Part shown: piece after piece, positions 25,081 through 36,221 of the stretch | Position numbering within the stretch: position 1 is the first letter of the stretch | Layout of the letters: each line of letters starts with the position of its first letter | Source of the DNA: Sphingopyxis chilensis | Lineage (GTDB): Bacteria; Pseudomonadota; Alphaproteobacteria; Sphingomonadales; Sphingomonadaceae | DNA length: 64,000 bases | Direction: 5' to 3' | Assembly: GCF_035930445.1 (NCBI RefSeq) | Contig: NZ_CP142394.1 | Location: 2,389,501-2,453,500, forward strand | Position numbers and translations under genes: made by a program | The notes under the pieces: model-generated | Database searches by the model: none | Told to the model about the DNA's origin: nothing | What the model saw: only the letters and a program-made list of their open reading frames with translations

Positions 25081-25137
25081 TCCACCCCATTTCGGACGTT
25101 CGCCAGGATCGGGCGTGAACGTCCGAAATGGGGTGGA
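25081..25137. repeat. Long perfect palindrome, 21-base arms (repeat copy D)
   Basis: Arms tccaccccatttcggacgtt plus c (25081-25101) and the exact complement at 25117-25137 enclose a 15-base spacer. The right arm is directly followed by aagcggacgt, a block also present after copy E (25636). The hairpin separates the EF-Tu-like gene from the membrane protein gene and would be very stable as RNA or as extruded single-stranded DNA. Confidence 0.75.
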
Positions 25138-25163
25138 AAGCGGACGTACATACCGCTACTACA

Positions 25164-25571
25164 ATGCCGACGATGAGCAGTTTGACAACGGAAGCCATTG
25201 CATTTCGTGCGGTCGGCCTATGGGTTATCGGTGTATTCGCTTTGGCAGTTCTCAACGCGCACTCGTATCTCCCTTCGTATCGACGACGAGCCACCCGGTG
25301 GCTCATTATCCCGGGCCTTCTTGCCAAGTTTGCAGTCCTCCTGGGACCCGTTGGCCTCGGGCTCATCGTCGGACGGGTGACCGGTCAGTGGAATGAAACT
25401 CTAGCGATGGCCGCTATCGCTGCCGCCATATTGATTGGGTACGTGGCAAGTTCGGTCTTAGTGCAGGTTGGACGGAATGTTGCCTGCGCAATCATCGGTG
25501 CGCCGGTCCAGCCGATTCACATATGGAGGCAGGACAAACGACCGAAACGACAGAAACGCCGCAACCTCTAA
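25164..25571 (+). CDS. Small integral membrane protein, unknown function
   Basis: A 135-residue protein with three probable membrane helices: AVGLWVIGVFALAVLNAHSY, IPGLLAKFAVLLGPVGLGLI and AAIAAAILIGYVASSVLV. The C-terminus is basic (RQDKRPKRQKRRNL), which places it in the cytosol. The start at 25164 was chosen because the longer frame from 25128 begins within the palindrome. I do not recognise the family. Polytopic immunity proteins of similar size exist for membrane-active toxins, but nothing here proves that role. Fourth cargo gene of the segment. Confidence 0.55.
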   Translation: MPTMSSLTTEAIAFRAVGLWVIGVFALAVLNAHSYLPSYRRRATRWLIIPGLLAKFAVLLGPVGLGLIVGRVTGQWNETLAMAAIAAAILIGYVASSVLVQVGRNVACAIIGAPVQPIHIWRQDKRPKRQKRRNL

Positions 25572-25646
25572 TGTCCGCAAACGGTCGTTAGCCGCCATTG
25601 CCGCCATATCGGCAGCGAACGGCCGATATGGGGTGGGAAGCGGACG
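25570..25646. repeat. Island intergenic repeat, copy E
   Basis: Begins aatgtccgcaaacggtcgtt at the stop of the membrane protein gene. It contains an inner inverted repeat ccatatcgg / ccgatatgg (25604-25612, 25623-25631) and ends ggggtgggaagcggacgtca, nearly identical to the flank of the 25081 palindrome (ggggtggaaagcggacgtac). Confidence 0.65.
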
Positions 25647-26045
25647 TCAGCTCTCCACTCGAAATGGATGGATCGGATTATCAGCGATGAACTTCGCTAC
25701 GTCGCGAAACTGTTCCGGATAGGGTTCGACTTCTCGCCAGCCGGTATTGGGCAAGAACCGAAACCCGGCGCGCCACAGTGCCTCGACCTTTCTCCACTGA
25801 TCAACGTCCGTTTTCTTCGGGGTCTTGAAAGCTCGTCCCATCCAGTGCGCTGATTTTCCGCACTGCGGACAAGTTCCGGTGCTTTCCTCAGGCAGCTTCC
25901 ACGATTTTCGACAATCGAAGCATGCGTGAGCTACAAGAAATTCCGGGCCGCGATGATAAGGTGGGACATAGGGGCGAGCGATGACCCTATTCCCGATCGC
26001 CCTGCGCAACTCCATGCGTTCGGATTTGGACGGTGAGGGTTTCAT
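25647..26045 (-). CDS. Zinc-ribbon protein, unknown function
   Basis: A 132-residue protein from the ATG at 26045. Starts at 26081 or 26015 are also possible, but 26081 lies inside repeat copy F. A zinc ribbon is formed by HACFDCRKSWKLPEES and GTCPQCGKSAHWMGR (C-x2-C twice). The part after it, FKTPKKTDVDQWRKVEALWR with FRFLPNTGWREVEPYP, is conserved in small proteins I have seen in sphingomonads but without known role. A nucleic-acid-binding function is possible from the ribbon. Last cargo gene before the tRNA and the only one on the minus strand. Confidence 0.65.
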   Translation of the reverse strand: MKPSPSKSERMELRRAIGNRVIARPYVPPYHRGPEFLVAHACFDCRKSWKLPEESTGTCPQCGKSAHWMGRAFKTPKKTDVDQWRKVEALWRAGFRFLPNTGWREVEPYPEQFRDVAKFIADNPIHPFRVES

Positions 26046-26070
26046 TCGCCGAATAGTGCCGCAATCTTCC

Positions 26071-26090
26071 AATGTCCGCAATCGGTCGTT
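26071..26090. repeat. Island intergenic repeat, copy F
   Basis: The bases aatgtccgcaatcggtcgtt are the cleanest form of the core shared by copies A-G and the copy at 42733. It sits upstream of the zinc-ribbon gene. Confidence 0.65.
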
Positions 26091-26101
26091 TTCAGACCTT
26101 C

Positions 26102-26172
26102 GTCATCCCGGACTTGATCCGGGATCCACTGCGGCGTTGAAGTCGTGGACCCCGGATCAAGTCCGGGGTGAC
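26102..26172. repeat. Palindromic repeat (gtcatcccggactt type)
   Basis: Arms gtcatcccggacttgatccg and the near-complement ending cggatcaagtccggggtgac enclose about 30 bases. This is another palindrome type widely dispersed in alphaproteobacteria, here between the zinc-ribbon gene and the tRNA. It has no relation to the tRNA sequence. Confidence 0.8.
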
Positions 26173-26182
26173 GGTTCAAAAG

Positions 26183-26202
26183 AATGTCCACTTCCGGTCG
26201 TT
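26183..26202. repeat. Island intergenic repeat, copy G
   Basis: aatgtccacttccggtcgtt differs from copy F at four positions and resembles the reverse complement of the copy at 42733-42752. It follows the 26102 palindrome. The remaining 118 bases to the tRNA hold no gene that I can see. Confidence 0.55.
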
Positions 26203-26320
26203 TCGAGACATTAGCGCAGCGGCATACGAAGGTCCGCTATCAGCCGATTCCTGCCAAAGCCGAGCATTACCCAGTCCGAAATGGCAATAAAACTGAATAA
26301 TTATAATAGATTAGCAGTTT

Positions 26321-26394
26321 TGGAGCGGGTAGCGGGAATCGAACCCGCCTAGCTAGCTTGGAAGGCTAGAGCATTACCACTATGCTATACCCGC
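26321..26394 (-). tRNA. tRNA-Gly (anticodon TCC)
   Basis: The minus strand folds as a complete 74-base tRNA: acceptor gcgggta paired with tacccgc, D arm with agtggtaa, anticodon stem ctagc/gctag around cttccaa (anticodon TCC, reading GGA), T arm gcggg-ttcgatt-cccgc, and encoded CCA. Its 3' end faces left, towards the small-gene segment, and its last 22 bases recur at 23063-23084. Integration at this end would leave the tRNA intact, as seen. Confidence 0.95.
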
Positions 26395-26448
26395 ATCGCC
26401 AAGGTCGGCGGCGATTGCCATTTTGATCGGCCGCCGTCAAGCGCGCCG

Positions 26449-26826
26449 TTGAGAACATCTTGGCAACATGTCATTATTGCGGCAGGCGAAATCCATGTGG
26501 CGTCTGAAGGGGTCCGCTGGCTTGCGGAGCGAGCCAGCGGCCGCCCTGTGGTATATGTTCCCGGCAATCATGAATGGTACGCCCGTTTGCTTCCTGAAGA
26601 GGCCACTAAAGCCGAATCTCTAGCAGGTGAATTGCACGTCCACTTCCTCATGGATGCCGCCGTGACGATCGGCGACGTGCGATTCTTGGGCGCGACGCTT
26701 TGGACAGATTATGAGCTCATGGCCCCGTCTCCCCTTTCTGTCGAAAGGGCCATGATGGAAGCCTCCAGATATCCAAATGATCACCATCTGGTCGACATAC
26801 GTCCCGGAGTGCGGTTTCAACCAGGG
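26449..26826 (+). pseudogene. Metallophosphoesterase remnant, both ends missing
   Basis: From about 26470 the frame reads AAGEIHVASEGVRWLAERAS, then VVYVPGNHEWYARLLPEEA and TIGDVRFLGATLWTDYELMA, landmarks of calcineurin-like phosphoesterases (G-N-H-E is the third metal-binding motif). The N-terminal D-x-H and G-D motifs are missing or altered (AGEIH where AGDIH is usual), and the frame leaves the family near DIRPGVRFQP. The rest of the open frame to 27009 is out of register with the next gene. This is a fragment left by rearrangement next to the tRNA, unlikely to be active. Confidence 0.8.
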
Positions 26827-26840
26827 ATGCGTCGGACGCG

Positions 26841-27290
26841 GTGCAACGCGAAGGGGGCGTGTATAGCTATCGCCTGCTCGATTGCGCCATGGCCGAACCG
26901 GACTGGTCGGCCCGGAGCGATCTTGGCCTTTCCGCCGGCACGCCAGCGATCCGCATGCTGTGCCTGCATTTGTGCGACGACCGGCCGTTCCAGCTGGAGG
27001 AGCGCCTGATCAATATCGAGGCGGCGCCGCAGATTACTTGTCAGCCGCTCGAAACGGTCAGTCCCGGCCAATGGCTTCTCGCGCATGTGCCCTGGACCGA
27101 GGCCAAGCATATGATTTCTGCGCAGAATGCCGATAGGAAGCTTGCAGACCATCTCGGCATCGACCCCGGCAAAGCCTGCCTGGTCGTGGAGCGGCGAACA
27201 TGGAACGACGACGTGCCGGTTACATTCGCCCGGTTCTGGTATCCTGGCGGCGACCACGCCCTCGAAGGTCATTTTCATCCCTCCTGGTAA
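26841..27290 (+). pseudogene. HutC remnant: UTRA effector domain without the DNA-binding domain
   Basis: The frame shows the HutC-type UTRA domain: REGGVYSYRLLDCAM, IRMLCLHLCDDRPFQLEERL, SPGQWLLAHVPWTEAKHMIS and LVVERRTWNDDVPVTFARFW with GGDHALEGHFHPSW at the end. HutC represses histidine utilisation genes and binds urocanate through this domain. The N-terminal GntR winged helix is missing. Upstream DNA is the metallophosphoesterase fragment in another frame, so a junction lies near 26826-26840. The 149-residue product could still be made but could not act as a normal repressor. Confidence 0.8.
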
Positions 27291-27440
27291 GCGCTAAGCT
27301 GAAAACGGCCGGCAGAAGACATCGCGCCTTCCGGCCTTGAAGGGGTAATTCCGAACATCGGGTCTCCAAATTGCCCATGCTTGTCAATCGCCACACCCGC
27401 GATTACACGCTTAGCCGTGACGAACCCGCTCGCTTCTGCC

Positions 27441-27848
27441 ATGGATCGCCTGATAGCCGCGCTATGCGTTGCGCTTATGCTGTTCTATGCGGCAACAATT
27501 CCGGCCAAAGCGGCGAACCAGATTCAGCACGCGCCGGGACTGATGATCGCGCACGATCATGATGACCCGGCCAGTTTCTCGGTCGACACCGTCCATGATA
27601 ATGATGACGCGCACGCCGAGCATCATGAAGACACCTCTGATGGCGAGGATGAGCCCGGCGATCGCGCCGGTGGAGGTCATCATCATCATGGCGACAGCGG
27701 CCCCAATCTGCTCGTCCCCGAAGCCGCTGCGGGCGAAGCCCGCACGTCGCTCGCCAGTCTGCACCAGGCGATTCGAGAACGACATATCGTCGGGCTGCGA
27801 TCGCCCGGACCCGAACGACCTCCCAGAAGCACCTCGCTGACCGTCTGA
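27441..27848 (+). CDS. Small His/Asp-rich exported protein at the head of the czc operon (CzcI-like position)
   Basis: A 135-residue protein. The start at 27441 gives a signal peptide (LIAALCVALMLFYAATIPAK). Longer starts at 27381 or 27417 cannot be excluded. The mature part is rich in His and Asp/Glu (AHDHDDPASF, HDNDDAHAEHHEDTSDGEDE, GGGHHHHGDS), suited to binding Zn, Co or Cd in the periplasm. Its place just before czcCBA is that of CzcI-type or other small metal-sensing proteins, but I see no clear sequence homology to CzcI. No ribosome site is obvious. Confidence 0.7.
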   Translation: MDRLIAALCVALMLFYAATIPAKAANQIQHAPGLMIAHDHDDPASFSVDTVHDNDDAHAEHHEDTSDGEDEPGDRAGGGHHHHGDSGPNLLVPEAAAGEARTSLASLHQAIRERHIVGLRSPGPERPPRSTSLTV

Positions 27849-27907
27849 GTTCCCGCGCCTTCTGAGGTGTGGGCTTTTCCTATGCCTTTCAGCGAGGCCG
27901 CTATCTC

Positions 27908-29187
27908 ATGTTTTCCTTTCATCGTGCGCGCTCCGGCGCGCGTGCCGCGCGTAGAGCCATGCTCTGCGGGGCGGTCCTGCTTATCCTCGTGGCGCAGCCT
28001 GCATCGGCGCAAACTCTGGGCCTCGACGAAGCGCTTTCGCGGGTCGCGACGAACGACCCCGCTATCGCTGCCAATGCCGCGCGTCTCGAAGCCGCCGACG
28101 CCGCCATCCTGCAGGCCGACGTCCGTCCGCGCGATGTCGTCGGCATCGATTTCGAGGATTTCGCCGGGACCGGACCCTATTCGCCGCTGAACCGGTCGCA
28201 GGCGACCGGCTGGTATGAGCGGACGTGGGAACGCGGCGGCAAGCGCGAGGCGCGTATCGGCGCGGCGCGGGCCGATGTCGCGATCGTCGGAGCGCAAAAC
28301 CGCGTCCGCCTGCTCGATCGCCTCGCGCGCGTGCAAGCGGCGTGGGTCGAGGCGCTGGCCACCGAGGCCGCGATCCCCGTCGCCGAGACGCGCCTCGCCG
28401 ATCTCCAGCGCGTCGAACTCGATGTCGTGAAGCGCGTCACCGGCGCGCTCGATCCGTGGTTCGCCGCCGAGCGCGCGCGGACCAATGTTGCGCAGGCCGA
28501 AATCGCGCTCGAACAGGCGCGCGAAAGTGCACGGAACGCGCGTAATAATCTCGCGGCCTGGTGGGGCGGCAGCGGCGACTTCAAGCTCGACCCCGCCCTT
28601 TTCGAGACGCTCGATCTCGCCGTGCCGCCAAAGGCGGATTCGGCCGACGTCGCCATTCTCGCGGCCGAACTCGCAGCCGCCGACGCCAAGGTGAAACTCG
28701 CCGAGGCCGGCAATGTCGCCGATCCGAGCGGACGGGTCGGGCTTCGCCACTTTGGCGAGGGCAATGACGTCGCGGTGATGGTCGGCGGCTCGATCCCGCT
28801 CGGCACCAAAACTGCCAATCGCGGTAATGTGGCGCGGGCGCAGGCCGAGAAGCGCGCCATCGAAGCCGATGTCGCGGTGACACGAGTCGAGATCGAGCGA
28901 GAGATCGGCAAGATTGTGGCGGATCGGCAGCTGATTGCGTCCGAGGTCAAGCGCATCGATGCCGAAGTGCTGCCCAGCGCGACGCGCGCGGTGCGGCTGA
29001 TCCGCGACGGACTAGCGCGCGGCGGCACGGCTTTCACCTTCCTCGAATTTTCGCAGGCGCAGGCGGCGGTGTCCGACGCGCGGGCGCGGCGGATCGAGTT
29101 GCTTCGCCGCTTTCACCTTCTGGGCGTCCGGCTCGACCGTTTGACCGGCCGCCACACACCCCTGCTTGCCAAAATGGAGACGATACG

Positions 29188-29191
<4 letters not shown>
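27908..29191 (+). CDS. czcC: Outer-membrane factor of heavy-metal efflux (CzcC-like, TolC family)
   Basis: A 427-residue TolC-type outer-membrane channel subunit. The start at 27908 gives a signal ending ASAQTLGLDEALSRV, with L-D-E-A-L the usual TolC-family opening. Long helical segments (RLLDRLARVQAAWVEALATE, ARTNVAQAEIALEQARESAR) appear twice, as in this fold. GGSIPLGTKTANRGNVARAQ marks the second repeat. It would form the exit duct for cations taken up by CzcA and handed over through CzcB. It overlaps czcB by ATGA. Confidence 0.88.
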
Positions 29192-33649
<4,458 letters not shown>

Positions 33650-33664
33650 CCGGCCTGACCGCTC

Positions 33665-33693
33665 GCCCCGCGCATCCTTGCGGCGCGCGGGGC
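33665..33693. other. Intercistronic hairpin after czcA
   Basis: Arms gccccgcgc and gcgcggggc with an 11-base loop, 15 bases after the czcA stop and about 26 before the HupE-like gene, without T-run. It may stabilise the upstream mRNA or dampen transcription within the operon. Confidence 0.45.
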
Positions 33694-33718
33694 ACCCATC
33701 ACCAAGGAGAATATCCGC

Positions 33719-34441
33719 ATGTTCATCCGGACGACCGTCCCGCGGGGCAAAAATCTTCAGAGGCTCCTGCTCGCGCTAAGCCTGACCCTACTCACGCTCG
33801 CGGCAGGCGCCGATGCCTGGGCGCATAATGTCGCCGAGGGCGACAAGGGCTATATCCAGGAAAGCAGCGGCGTCCTCTTCTGGCCGTTCGTCTATCTGGG
33901 CGCCAAGCATATGGTCACGGGCTACGACCATCTGCTCTTCCTCTTCGGCGTCATCTTCTTTCTCTACCGGATGAAGGACATCGGGCTGTATGTGACCCTG
34001 TTCGCGATCGGCCATTCGACGACGATGCTGTTCGGCGTGCTCACCGGCATCAGCGCCAACGCCTATATCATCGACGCGATTATCGGCCTGTCCGTCGTGT
34101 ATAAGGCGCTCGACAATCTCGGCGCCTATCAGCGCTGGTTCGGCGTCCAGCCGAACACCAAGGCCGCCACGCTGATCTTCGGTTTCTTCCACGGCTTTGG
34201 CTTGGCGACCAAGATCATCGAGTTCGAGATCGCGCAAGAAGGGCTGATCGCAAACCTGCTCGCCTTCAACATCGGGGTCGAGATCGGGCAATTGCTGGCG
34301 CTCGGCGCTATCCTGATCGTCATGGGCTTCTGGCGCCGCACGCCGAGTTTCATGCGCCATGCCTTCGCCGCCAATGTGCTGCTGATGACCGCGGGCTTCG
34401 TGCTCGTCGGCTACCAGCTCGCCGGCTACGTCATCAGCTAA
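33719..34441 (+). CDS. HupE/UreJ-like membrane protein
   Basis: A 240-residue protein with a signal peptide (LLALSLTLLTLAAGADAWAH) whose mature end starts with His, as in HupE/UreJ_2 proteins. About six membrane helices follow. GAKHMVTGYDHLLFLFGVIF contains the family H-x4-G-x-D-H-x2-F pattern proposed to bind Ni. FAIGHSTTMLFGVLTG and FGFFHGFGLATKIIE supply two further conserved His. The family includes nickel permeases of hydrogenase and urease clusters, but members also sit in czc/cnr-type operons as here. AAGGAG lies 8 bases before the ATG. Confidence 0.87.
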   Translation: MFIRTTVPRGKNLQRLLLALSLTLLTLAAGADAWAHNVAEGDKGYIQESSGVLFWPFVYLGAKHMVTGYDHLLFLFGVIFFLYRMKDIGLYVTLFAIGHSTTMLFGVLTGISANAYIIDAIIGLSVVYKALDNLGAYQRWFGVQPNTKAATLIFGFFHGFGLATKIIEFEIAQEGLIANLLAFNIGVEIGQLLALGAILIVMGFWRRTPSFMRHAFAANVLLMTAGFVLVGYQLAGYVIS

Positions 34442-34458
34442 CCCAAAGGAAATCCATC

Positions 34459-35076
34459 ATGTTCAACAGCCAGAAACCCCAAATCGAAGACTTGCCAACA
34501 AGCCGTCAACTTTTGAGAGCGACCGCATTGGCGTTCGCCGCCGCCGGCGCGATCCTCGTCGCGGTCGTGCTCCCCAGCGAATATGCGATCGATCCAACGG
34601 GCATCGGCCGTCAGCTCGGCCTCACCCGGATGGGCGAGATCAAGGCCCAGCTTGCCGAGGAAGCCGCAGCCGATGCGACCGCTGGCGCCGCGCCCGTTGC
34701 CCCGGCTTCGCAGGCAGCACCCGCAAAGGTCGCGACAGTGGGCGCGGCGGCCGAAGCCCCGCGCTCGGACACGATGAAGCTGACCCTCGCGCCGGGCCAA
34801 GGCGCCGAGATCAAGGCGACGATGGCGAAGAACGCGCGCCTCACCTTCAACTGGTCGGTCGAAGGTGGCCGCGTCAATTTCGACACGCACGCCGATGCAC
34901 CGGGCATCGATTACCACGGCTACGGCAAGGGCAAGGAGACCGCCGGTGAGTCCGGTGAGCTTGTCGCCGCCTTCGACGGCAAGCATGGCTGGTTCTGGCG
35001 CAATCGCTCGGCCGGGCCGGTCACGATTACGTTGCGCACCGAAGGCGCCTATACCGACCTGCGCCGCGTCGTCTGA
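34459..35076 (+). CDS. Transmembrane anchor protein of metal-efflux operons, unknown function
   Basis: A 205-residue protein with a cytosolic N-terminus (NSQKPQIEDLPTSRQLLRAT), one membrane helix (LAFAAAGAILVAVVLPSEY), an Ala/Pro-rich periplasmic linker and a beta-rich domain from residue 105 (TMKLTLAPGQGAEIKATMAK, FNWSVEGGRVNFDTHADAPG, HGWFWRNRSAGPVTITLRTE). Proteins of this build are annotated only as transmembrane anchors and tend to follow czc and HupE-like genes. No cysteine is present. A role in stabilising the HupE-like protein or the pump is inferred from the constant neighbourhood. AAAGGAAA precedes the ATG. Confidence 0.75.
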   Translation: MFNSQKPQIEDLPTSRQLLRATALAFAAAGAILVAVVLPSEYAIDPTGIGRQLGLTRMGEIKAQLAEEAAADATAGAAPVAPASQAAPAKVATVGAAAEAPRSDTMKLTLAPGQGAEIKATMAKNARLTFNWSVEGGRVNFDTHADAPGIDYHGYGKGKETAGESGELVAAFDGKHGWFWRNRSAGPVTITLRTEGAYTDLRRVV

Positions 35077-35089
35077 CGACGCGGTCTGC

Positions 35090-35115
35090 CTCCGGCCGGC
35101 AGCGTCTGGCCGGAG
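35090..35115. other. Intercistronic hairpin before the MFS gene
   Basis: Arms ctccggcc and ggccggag around a ten-base loop, 14 bases after the anchor-protein stop. It resembles the other intra-operon hairpin at 33665 in place and lack of a T-run. Confidence 0.4.
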
Positions 35116-35134
35116 ACCATTGCCAGGACTTGTC

Positions 35135-35956
35135 ATGCTCGACGTGCTTGCCAACCGCACCTACCGCCACCTCTTCCTCGCACAGATCATCGCGCTCGTC
35201 GGCACCGGCCTCGCAACCGTCGCGCTCGGGCTGCTCGCCTTCGAGATCGCTGGCGCAAACGCAGGCGCGGTGCTTGGAACGGCAATGGCAATCAAGATGG
35301 TCGCCTATATCGGCGTCGCGCCGATGGTCGGCGCCTATGCGAGCCGCCTGCCCCGCAAGACCTTTCTCGTCGCGATGGACGTCGTGCGCGGCCTCGTTGC
35401 GCTGACCCTCCCGTTCGTGGACCAAGTCTGGCAGATTTACCTGCTGATCTTCATTCTTCAATCGGCGTCGGCGGGGTTCACGCCGACCTTTCAGGCAACG
35501 ATCCCCGACGTGCTCCCCGACGAGAAAGACTATACGCGCGCGCTGTCGCTCTCGCGCCTCGCCTATGACATGGAAAGCCTCGTCAGCCCGATCCTCGCCG
35601 CGGCTCTGCTCGGCATCATGAGTTTCCACTGGCTCTTCTCGGGCACCGCGATCGGCTTCGCCTGCTCGGCACTGCTTGTGCTGTCGGTGACCCTGCCGCG
35701 TACCACCGCGAAGGCGCAGCCCGGCGGAATTTACGACAAGACCACCCAAGGCACCCGTCAATATCTCAAAACGCCGCGCCTGCGCGGCCTGCTCGCGGTC
35801 ACGCTCGCCGCCGCGGCCGCGAGCGCGAGCGCGAGCGCGAGCGCGAGCGCGAGTCATCGTCAACACGCCGGTACTAGCAAGCCCGAGATAATGCGCCGCC
35901 TCCGCCGTCTTGAGAAGAGGCCGTCCGGAACGCGGCATATTCGCCCAGTTTGTTGA
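35135..35956 (+). pseudogene. MFS efflux transporter, broken after about 228 residues
   Basis: The start at 35135 opens an MFS transporter of about 400 residues in the family (EntS/MdfA-like). It has ANRTYRHLFLAQIIALVGTG, LLAFEIAGANAGAVLGTAMA, the loop GAYASRLPRKTFLVAMD and PTFQATIPDVLPDEKDYTRA. After LRGLLAVTLAAAAAS the frame enters the GAGCGC repeat (35821-35853) and then non-family sequence to a stop at 35956. Directly after the repeat the family sequence continues for a few codons in another frame (VIVNTPVL). The gene is thus frameshifted at the repeat and truncated shortly after, losing its second half. Only about six helices remain. Confidence 0.85.
35821..35853. repeat. Hexanucleotide tandem repeat inside the MFS gene
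   Basis: GAGCGC repeated five times plus GAG. It encodes alternating Ala-Ser in the open frame (ASASASASAS) where the MFS family has a short Ala-rich turn. Whole units keep the frame, so gain or loss of units alone would not cause the shift seen beyond it. Confidence 0.9.
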
Positions 35957-35980
35957 AAAGTTATTCGGTGTTCGGTACTG

Positions 35981-36133
35981 TTAGACGAAGATGACATTTC
36001 CACCTGAAGTGCGATACACTCCAAACCCACGAACCTCGTCATCCCAGATGAAATTCTTCTTGTTTGGAGTTGACGGACGCAGGGACCGAATGGCGTTCAC
36101 TGTGACATGAATTCTCGGTTTGTTCTTCTTCAC
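35981..36133 (-). pseudogene. Tyrosine recombinase (phage-type integrase) remnant, N-terminal arm domain only
   Basis: The minus frame from a GTG at 36133 reads VTVNAIRSLRPSTPNKKNFI then WDDEVRGFGVYRTSGGNVIF. This matches the arm-binding domain (DUF4102-like) at the start of P4-type and related integrases, where D-D-E-V-x-G-F-G-V is the hallmark. A stop follows at 35981, just where the protein should continue, and no core-binding or catalytic R-H-R-Y domain is present. A longer frame starts at 36205. It lies between the broken MFS gene and dinB, marking the right end of the accessory region. Confidence 0.75.
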
Positions 36134-36221
36134 ACTGGCATCCTGAGCAATCGTCAGGTAATCTCGATGCGGCAATCGATAGAGATTTTCGCCCCATGGA
36201 GGCAAAAGCCGGTCAAGAGAT

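Noticed and set aside
25081-26202. CRISPR array
   Set aside because: Repeats are irregularly spaced by whole genes, vary in sequence and orientation, and no cas gene is present.
23063-26341. Complete prophage or integrative element
   Set aside because: No integrase, replication, structural or transfer gene is seen between the repeats.
35821-35853. Phase-variation switch by the GAGCGC repeat
   Set aside because: Units of six keep the frame, so unit gain or loss cannot toggle the gene, and its second half is missing anyway.
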